Shown: positions 1-4,122 of the stretch, piece after piece | Layout of the letters: every line of letters begins with the position of its first letter | How positions within the stretch are numbered: the first letter of the stretch is position 1 | Assembly (NCBI GenBank): GCA_031267175.1 | Contig: JAIRZP010000029.1 | Coordinates: 1 to 6,077 of the forward strand | DNA length: 6,077 nt | Direction: 5' to 3' | DNA from: Coriobacteriales bacterium | GTDB taxonomy: Bacteria > Actinomycetota > Coriobacteriia > Coriobacteriales > UBA8131 | Translations under genes and position numbers: made by a program | Notes under the pieces: model-generated | What the model was told of the DNA's origin: nothing | Databases searched by the model: none | What the model saw: only the letters and a program-made list of their open reading frames with translations

Positions 1-1073
1 CGACCGAGTCGGGCGCGCTGGACAGTGACTATCTCAGCCGTATGGCCGCTCAGGTGGCGCATCTCCACAGACAGGGAACCCAGGTCATCATTGTGAGCTC
101 GGCAGCCATTGTGGCGGGGTTGCAGAGCCTGGGAATGCCCGCGCGTCGCCCCGATGACATCCCCACCCTCCAGGCGGCAGCCGCCGTTGGGCAGATCGAA
201 GTGGCGCAGAGCTACGCGCATGCCTTTGCGGAAGAGGGCCTCAGACTCGCGCAGATTCTCCTCACCCGCTCAGACATAGACAATCGCGAGTCGTACCTGC
301 ACGCCCGCGACACGCTGGAGCGCCTCCTTGAGCTTGGAATTGTGCCGCTCATCAATGAGAATGACACCATTGCCATCGACGAGATACGCTTTGGTGACAA
401 CGACACCCTGGCAGCTCAGGTGGCCATACTCGTCAAGGCAGACCTCGTGGTACTGCTGAGCGACATAGAGGGCCTCTACACCGCCGACCCACGCAAGAGC
501 GAGGACGCCGAGCTGGTGCAGAGGGTAGGGGAGTTCACCCGCGAGATAGTGGACGCGGCCGGAAGCGCCGGCACCGAGAAGGGCTCGGGAGGCATGTTCA
601 CCAAGCTCGAAGCCGCCTGGATGCTCATGGCAGCCAATATCCCCATGGTCATCTGCGAGGGACGCGTGGAGGATGCCATCCTTGCTGCCACCGAGGGCAG
701 GCAGGTAGGCACACGCTTCGAGCGCGAGCAGCAGGGTAAGCAGGGCAAGGCTCGCAAGCTCTGGCTCGCGCTCTCCGGCAACGTTAAGGGCAGCGTGACG
801 GTGGACAGCGGCGCTGTCACGGCCATGCGGGAACGCGGCAGCTCGCTGTTGCCCGTGGGAATCACCGCGCTCGTGGGCGAGTTTGCCCCGGGCAGTGTCA
901 TCGACATACGGGACGAGGACGGGCTGCTCATCGGCAGAGGCATCAGCAACTACTCCTCTACAGAACTTGCCGCTGCTGCCGGTCAGCGCTCCACAGCGCT
1001 CAATGGCACAGTAAACGGTGCAGGCAAAACACGCACGGAGGCCGTGCACCGGGACGCTATGGTAATCTTTTAA
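1..1073 (+). CDS. proB: Glutamate 5-kinase (gamma-glutamyl kinase), 5'-truncated
   Basis: ProB phosphorylates glutamate with ATP to glutamyl-5-phosphate, the first and feedback-inhibited step of proline synthesis, in the cytoplasm. The reading frame is already open at base 3 (TESGALDSDYLSR precedes the Met at 42), matching the region just after the family's N-terminal VVKIGSS strand. About 10-15 residues and the true start therefore lie upstream, and the Met at 42 is internal. The kinase domain shows the SSxA loop (96-107), the INENDTIA and FGDND substrate-binding segment (about 348-407), GLYTADPR (about 471-494) and the GSGGMFTK loop (about 585-608). A C-terminal PUA domain spans roughly 759-1070, with ERGSSLLPVGI and a closing EAVHRDAMVIF. 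Total length fits the 365-380 residue two-domain form. One oddity is that the usual SSGA motif reads SSAA. Family assignment is very secure; proA follows 75 nt later. Confidence 0.97.
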   Translation, partial: TESGALDSDYLSRMAAQVAHLHRQGTQVIIVSSAAIVAGLQSLGMPARRPDDIPTLQAAAAVGQIEVAQSYAHAFAEEGLRLAQILLTRSDIDNRESYLHARDTLERLLELGIVPLINENDTIAIDEIRFGDNDTLAAQVAILVKADLVVLLSDIEGLYTADPRKSEDAELVQRVGEFTREIVDAAGSAGTEKGSGGMFTKLEAAWMLMAANIPMVICEGRVEDAILAATEGRQVGTRFEREQQGKQGKARKLWLALSGNVKGSVTVDSGAVTAMRERGSSLLPVGITALVGEFAPGSVIDIRDEDGLLIGRGISNYSSTELAAAAGQRSTALNGTVNGAGKTRTEAVHRDAMVIF

Positions 1074-1148
1074 TGCCAGGGTATGACCAGAGTTTTGGGC
1101 AGCTCGCCTGACACAGCAGGGATAAAGACAGGTTGATTGGAGGACAGC
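1074..1148 (+). promoter_or_regulatory. proB-proA intergenic gap with proA ribosome-binding site
   Basis: This 75-nt gap contains a strong Shine-Dalgarno GGAGG at 1139-1143, five bases before the ATG at 1149, which decides the proA start. I see no convincing promoter: TTGGGC at 1095 and GATAAA at 1121 are about 20 bp apart and poor matches. There is no GC hairpin with a U-tract, so transcription from proB into proA is likely. Confidence 0.75.
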
Positions 1149-2429
1149 ATGGGAGAAGCAACAGAAAAGGCACAACGGGCACGCGAGGCGGCACAGGCAA
1201 TGACCACACTGGGCAGCAACACGAGAAACGCGGCGCTCATGACGATGGCAATAGCCATTCTTGACGAACGGGAGTACCTTTTGCAAGAAAACGCAAAGGA
1301 TGTTGCAGCGGCACAGGAAAGCGGCACGGCCGAACCACTCATAGACCGGCTCCTGCTCACGCCCGAGCGGCTAGTGGGCATCTCCGCCGCGCTTGAGCTG
1401 CTCTCCGCTGAGAAAGACCCACTGGATGAGATAGTCGAAGGCCATACGCTCTACAACGGCATACAGCTGCGCCAGATACGCGTGCCACTGGGCGTGGTGG
1501 CGATGATCTACGAGGCGCGTCCCAACGTGACGGCAGACGCCGCGGGCCTCTGCCTCAAGACCGGCAATGCCTGCCTGCTCCGCGGTGGCTCTATGGCCGT
1601 TAACTCCAATCTGGCCATGACCAGGGTTCTCTACGAGTCGGGGCTCAAATCTGGCCTGCCCCCCTACTGGCTCCAGTCCATCGAGACCACCGACCGCGCT
1701 GCCACGACCGAGCTGATGCAGCTCCAGGGCCTCGTAGACGTGCTGATTCCGCGCGGATCGGCCTCGCTCATACGAAGCACCATCGAGAACTCCAAAGTGC
1801 CGGTTATCGAGACCGGCGAGGGCAACTGTCATCTCTACGTGCACACCGCGGTAGAGAGCAGCCTCATCGTCCCCATCCTCATCAATGGAAAGACCCAACG
1901 CCCCGGTGTCTGTAACGCCCTGGAGTCCGTGCTCGTTGACGAGGCGGTGGCAAGAAGAGAACTGCCTGCCATGCTTGCCGCCCTGTTTGACGCAGAGGTC
2001 GTCGTGCACGGCGACGAGTTGACCGCAGAGATAGCCAACGAGCTTGCCCGGGATCTGCCCCAGGCGGAGCGCCTCTTTGTGCCGGCCACGCCGGAGGATT
2101 GGGGCACCGAATACCTCGACCTTGCCATCTCCATCAAGACGGTTGCGGGGCTCAGCGAGGCCATCGAGCACATCAACCGCTACTCCACCCATCATTCGGA
2201 GAGCATACTCACCGAGGATCACGAGGCCATCAAGCGCTTTTTTGCCGAGGTTGACTCAGCGGCGGTCTATGCCAATGCCTCGACCCGCTTTACCGACGGC
2301 GGCGAGTTTGGCCTGGGTGCCGAGATCGGCATCTCCACACAGAAACTCCACGCACGCGGCCCCATGGGGCTTACCGCGCTCACCTCCACCAAGTTCCTTC
2401 TGGACGGGAACGGGCAGGTTCGCGCATAG
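1149..2429 (+). CDS. proA: Glutamate-5-semialdehyde dehydrogenase (gamma-glutamyl phosphate reductase)
   Basis: ProA performs the NADPH-dependent reduction of glutamyl-5-phosphate to glutamate-5-semialdehyde, the second step of proline synthesis, in the cytoplasm. It is thought to take the unstable acyl phosphate directly from ProB. The 426-residue product has the usual family length (about 410-430). Visible motifs in order are VAMIYEARPNVTADA (about 116-130), the cofactor-side CLKTGNACLLRGG (about 135-147), VPVIETGEGNCHLYV (about 220-234), and QRPGVCNALE, whose Cys255 (codon 1911-1913) is the aldehyde-dehydrogenase-type catalytic cysteine. The C-terminal signature follows in VYANASTRFTDGGEFGLGAEIGIS and LHARGPMGLTALTS. 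The ATG at 1149 is chosen because GGAGG lies five bases upstream. An in-frame TTG at 1137 would add four residues but overlaps that ribosome site. All expected catalytic residues are present. Confidence 0.97.
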   Translation: MGEATEKAQRAREAAQAMTTLGSNTRNAALMTMAIAILDEREYLLQENAKDVAAAQESGTAEPLIDRLLLTPERLVGISAALELLSAEKDPLDEIVEGHTLYNGIQLRQIRVPLGVVAMIYEARPNVTADAAGLCLKTGNACLLRGGSMAVNSNLAMTRVLYESGLKSGLPPYWLQSIETTDRAATTELMQLQGLVDVLIPRGSASLIRSTIENSKVPVIETGEGNCHLYVHTAVESSLIVPILINGKTQRPGVCNALESVLVDEAVARRELPAMLAALFDAEVVVHGDELTAEIANELARDLPQAERLFVPATPEDWGTEYLDLAISIKTVAGLSEAIEHINRYSTHHSESILTEDHEAIKRFFAEVDSAAVYANASTRFTDGGEFGLGAEIGISTQKLHARGPMGLTALTSTKFLLDGNGQVRA

Positions 2430-2430
2430 C

Positions 2431-2450
2431 CTGGAGCCCTGCGGGTGCAG
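2431..2450 (+). other. Short imperfect hairpin between proA and nadD
   Basis: Directly after the proA stop codon the RNA can form an outer CTG/CAG stem, a small internal loop, then GCCC pairing with GGGT around a TGC loop. No U-tract follows, so it is not a classical intrinsic terminator. It could be an RNA-processing or 3'-stabilising element, or chance in GC-rich DNA. Confidence 0.3.
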
Positions 2451-2469
2451 ACAGACGAGCAAACACCAG

Positions 2470-3060
2470 ATGAGAAGAATCGGCATATTGGGAGGGACCT
2501 TTGATCCGGTGCACAACGCACACCTGGAACTGGCGCATGCCGCGCGTGCACAGTTTGATCTGGAGTGCGTCATGTTCCTGCCGACGGGCAAGCCCGCACG
2601 AAAGCTCGGGACAACCCAGGCCAGCGCCGCGGATCGCGTGCAGATGTTGCTGCTCGCCACAGAGGACTACCCTCACTTCTCTGTCTCCACCATGGAGGTG
2701 GACCGCGGCGGCATTTCCTATACCATAGACAGCCTGCGTGAGTTCAAGCGGCTCATGGGTGAGGGCGCCGAGCTGTTCCTTATACTGGGAGAGGACACGG
2801 CCACCGATCTGGCCTCCTGGAAGGACGCGTCTGAGATAGCGGCGCTCGCGGGCGTGCTGTATGCGCAGCGTCCGGGAGAGGCAGAGGCCCTGCCCTTGCC
2901 CCAGGGTTTCAGCTGCCAGAAGCTATCAATGCCTCTGCGTGCTGTGTCATCAACGCAGATACGCGAGCTCCTGGCCGCCGGAAGAGACGTGGGTGCACGT
3001 ATCCCCCCCAGGGTTCATGACTATATACGGAGGCAGGGCCTGTATGCAACGCCCCGATAA
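2470..3060 (+). CDS. nadD: Nicotinate-mononucleotide adenylyltransferase
   Basis: NadD transfers AMP from ATP to nicotinic acid mononucleotide, giving deamido-NAD, the penultimate step of NAD synthesis shared by de novo and salvage routes. The 196-residue product is within the usual size range. The N-terminus reads MRRIGILGGTFDPVH, the nucleotidyltransferase alpha/beta phosphodiester motif. FLPTGKPARK (about 37-46), FSVSTMEVDRGGISYTIDSL (about 77-96) and LILGED...LASW (about 107-120) follow. The C-terminal AVSSTQIRELL is the family ISSTxIR motif. The HxGH signature is HNAH here (His15, Ala17, His18), an unusual Gly-to-Ala change. The ATG at 2470 fits the family start exactly, although no clear Shine-Dalgarno precedes it and no other usable in-frame start is nearby. 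Translation may depend partly on ribosomes finishing proA 40 nt upstream. The 3' end overlaps yqeK by 17 nt. Confidence 0.96.
   Translation: MRRIGILGGTFDPVHNAHLELAHAARAQFDLECVMFLPTGKPARKLGTTQASAADRVQMLLLATEDYPHFSVSTMEVDRGGISYTIDSLREFKRLMGEGAELFLILGEDTATDLASWKDASEIAALAGVLYAQRPGEAEALPLPQGFSCQKLSMPLRAVSSTQIRELLAAGRDVGARIPPRVHDYIRRQGLYATPR
3029..3033 (+). promoter_or_regulatory. Ribosome-binding site of yqeK inside nadD
   Basis: GGAGG lies within the last codons of nadD, ten bases before the ATG at 3044. It decides the yqeK start and implies translational coupling of the two overlapping genes. Confidence 0.7.
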
Positions 3061-3709
3061 CAACAACAAAGGTGCCCCGCTGCCCGGGCAGAATGCGCAG
3101 AATGCTCCGCAAAGCCTCGGTGAGATCTACGACGACGCCCGGGTAAAACTGGAGGGGCGCCTGACCCAATACCGTCTGCTGCATTCCCTCAGCGTCGCTG
3201 ATATTGCGGACCTCATGGCCAACGTCTACGAGGTGGATCCCGAATACGCCCGCCTGGCGGGGCTCTTGCACGACTGGGACAAGAACTACACCGACGAGGA
3301 ACTCGTTGGCCGCGCCGAACGCTTTAACATCGAACTGCCCGACGACCCCCGTAACATGGCCGCTCTCCTGCACGCGCAGACCGGTGCCTGTGCGGTGGCC
3401 CAGGAATACCCGAATGTGCCGCCCGAGATATTGCAGGCCATCAGCAGACATACCTCGGCGGCCACCGACATGAGCGAACTCGACATGATAATCTACGTTG
3501 CCGACATGATAGAGCCCCTGCGTTCGGCGCCGAGCCTGCAACTGCTCCGCTCACTGGCCGGCAACGTGCCACTGGAGGAGCTCTTCATCAAGTGCTTCCA
3601 ATCCACGCTTGAACACCTCATACGCCGACATCGCTATATCCATCCCGGTTCCGTTGCCGTATGGAACGCCTACGCGGCCAAAGAACACGCGCAGAAACGA
3701 AAAGGTTGA
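3044..3709 (+). CDS. yqeK: YqeK-family HD-domain hydrolase, probable symmetrical Ap4A hydrolase
   Basis: YqeK proteins are HD-domain metalloenzymes that cleave diadenosine tetraphosphate symmetrically to two ADP, clearing a nucleotide that accumulates under stress. The 221-residue product carries the full metal-ligand set: RLLHSLSVA (His47), GLLHDWDK (His76-Asp77), ALLHAQTGA (His110), ISRHTSAATDMSELD (His136) and YVADMIEP (Asp154). The first 28 residues are a low-complexity Asn/Gln/Pro-rich extension (DNNNKG, GQNAQNAPQ) before the usual start of the fold; no internal ATG, GTG or TTG offers a shorter start, and GGAGG supports the ATG at 3044. The glycine usual in HTxG is alanine (Ala139). It overlaps nadD by 17 nt, as in the nadD-yqeK pairs of Firmicutes and Coriobacteriia. 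The customary rsfS does not follow. Biochemical assignment rests on family knowledge. Confidence 0.92.
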   Translation: MQRPDNNNKGAPLPGQNAQNAPQSLGEIYDDARVKLEGRLTQYRLLHSLSVADIADLMANVYEVDPEYARLAGLLHDWDKNYTDEELVGRAERFNIELPDDPRNMAALLHAQTGACAVAQEYPNVPPEILQAISRHTSAATDMSELDMIIYVADMIEPLRSAPSLQLLRSLAGNVPLEELFIKCFQSTLEHLIRRHRYIHPGSVAVWNAYAAKEHAQKRKG

Positions 3710-3713
3710 GCTA

Positions 3714-3722
3714 TGGTACAAT
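3714..3722 (+). promoter_or_regulatory. Probable extended -10 promoter of rpsO-pnp
   Basis: TGGTACAAT matches the extended -10 consensus TGnTATAAT with one mismatch in the hexamer. No good -35 lies 16-18 bp upstream (GAAACG-like sequence), as expected for extended -10 promoters. It begins five bases after the yqeK stop, so upstream contacts fall inside yqeK. Predicted transcription start is about 3728-3730, giving a leader of about 105 nt. With no terminator after yqeK, readthrough from upstream is also likely. Confidence 0.6.
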
Positions 3723-3728
3723 GGCTAC

Positions 3729-3834
3729 TCTATCGGTTGCCCTGTGCTTGGAGCTTCGCTACCACCAGCGGGTTTCTCAGCCAGTGGCGGACAAGGTGCG
3801 CCGTGTTGCGTACAGGAAAGGTTGGTGGGATATC
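3729..3834 (+). promoter_or_regulatory. rpsO 5' leader, candidate S15 autoregulatory RNA
   Basis: This leader contains CCACCAGC (3762-3769), which can pair over 8 bp (one G-U) with GTTGGTGG (3821-3828), the weak ribosome-binding region six bases before the rpsO ATG. The same CCACCAGC bases can instead join a GGAGC-TTC-GCTaCC hairpin (3750-3763) or a CGCT/AGCG hairpin (3757-3770), so the pairings are mutually exclusive. A further stem, GGCG/CGCC (3786-3789 with 3799-3802), is extended by two G-U pairs. S15 is known to repress its own translation through leader structures in several bacterial groups, each with a different fold. That this leader does so is inferred from position and pairing only. 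Confidence 0.45.
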
Positions 3835-4110
3835 ATGACCATCAGTAAGGAAAGAAAGCAGGAGATCATTGCCGAGTTTGGTAAGGATGCCCGGGATTCC
3901 GGTTCTGCCGAAGTGCAGGTTGCCATCCTCACCGAGCGCATCCGCGAGCTTACCGAGCATCTCAAGATCCACAAGAAAGACCATCACACCCGTAGGGGCC
4001 TGCTCATGCTGGTCGGCAAGCGTCGCCGCCTGCTCACCTATATCAAGAAGAACGACGTCGTCAAGTACCGCACGCTCATCGCGCGGCTCTCAATCCGAGA
4101 CAACATTTAA
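3835..4110 (+). CDS. rpsO: 30S ribosomal protein S15
   Basis: S15 is a primary binder of the 16S rRNA central domain (helices 20-22 junction), needed early in 30S assembly, and it contributes to an intersubunit bridge. The 91-residue product is close to the family's 88-89. It shows the N-terminal helix (residues 4-16), GSAEVQVAILTERI (23-36), and the signature HLKIHKKDHHTRRGLL (42-57), which contains the rRNA-contacting loop. A basic GKRRRLLTYIKK segment and the C-terminal helix ending RLSIRDNI follow. The ATG at 3835 gives the canonical N-terminus. The frame is open upstream to 3661, with an in-frame ATG at 3721, but that ATG overlaps the promoter -10 box. The ribosome site (GGTGGG, 3824-3829) is weak and may be occluded by leader pairing. 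pnp follows after 12 nt, the widespread rpsO-pnp arrangement. Confidence 0.98.
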   Translation: MTISKERKQEIIAEFGKDARDSGSAEVQVAILTERIRELTEHLKIHKKDHHTRRGLLMLVGKRRRLLTYIKKNDVVKYRTLIARLSIRDNI

Positions 4111-4113
4111 GGA
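4108..4113 (+). promoter_or_regulatory. Ribosome-binding site of pnp overlapping rpsO stop
   Basis: TAAGGA matches the Shine-Dalgarno complement over six bases and shares its TAA with the rpsO stop codon. It lies nine bases before the ATG at 4123, so termination of rpsO and initiation of pnp are closely coupled. Confidence 0.75.
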
Positions 4114-4122
4114 AACACATTC

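Noticed and set aside
1137..1148. A TTG start for proA at 1137
   Set aside because: It overlaps the GGAGG ribosome site that is ideally spaced for the ATG at 1149.
270..1286. A 338-codon minus-strand open frame spanning proB and proA
   Set aside because: It is antisense and in register with both genes, ending at a sense TCA codon (270-272). There is no recognisable protein and it crosses the intergenic gap by chance.
1371..2222. A 283-codon minus-strand open frame inside proA
   Set aside because: It is in register with proA and ends at a sense CTA codon (1371-1373); this is codon-bias shadowing.
2044..2469. An open frame continuing upstream of nadD inside proA
   Set aside because: It is an out-of-frame shadow of proA. 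NadD's fold begins with its first beta-strand right at the ATG at 2470.
3661..3834. An in-frame N-terminal extension of S15, including an ATG at 3721
   Set aside because: S15 is 88-91 residues in the family and the canonical N-terminus starts at 3835. The ATG at 3721 overlaps the -10 box and would be upstream of the predicted transcription start.
3710..3834. A possible intrinsic terminator after yqeK
   Set aside because: No GC-rich hairpin followed by a U-tract is present; the hairpins seen lie in the leader and fit regulation better.
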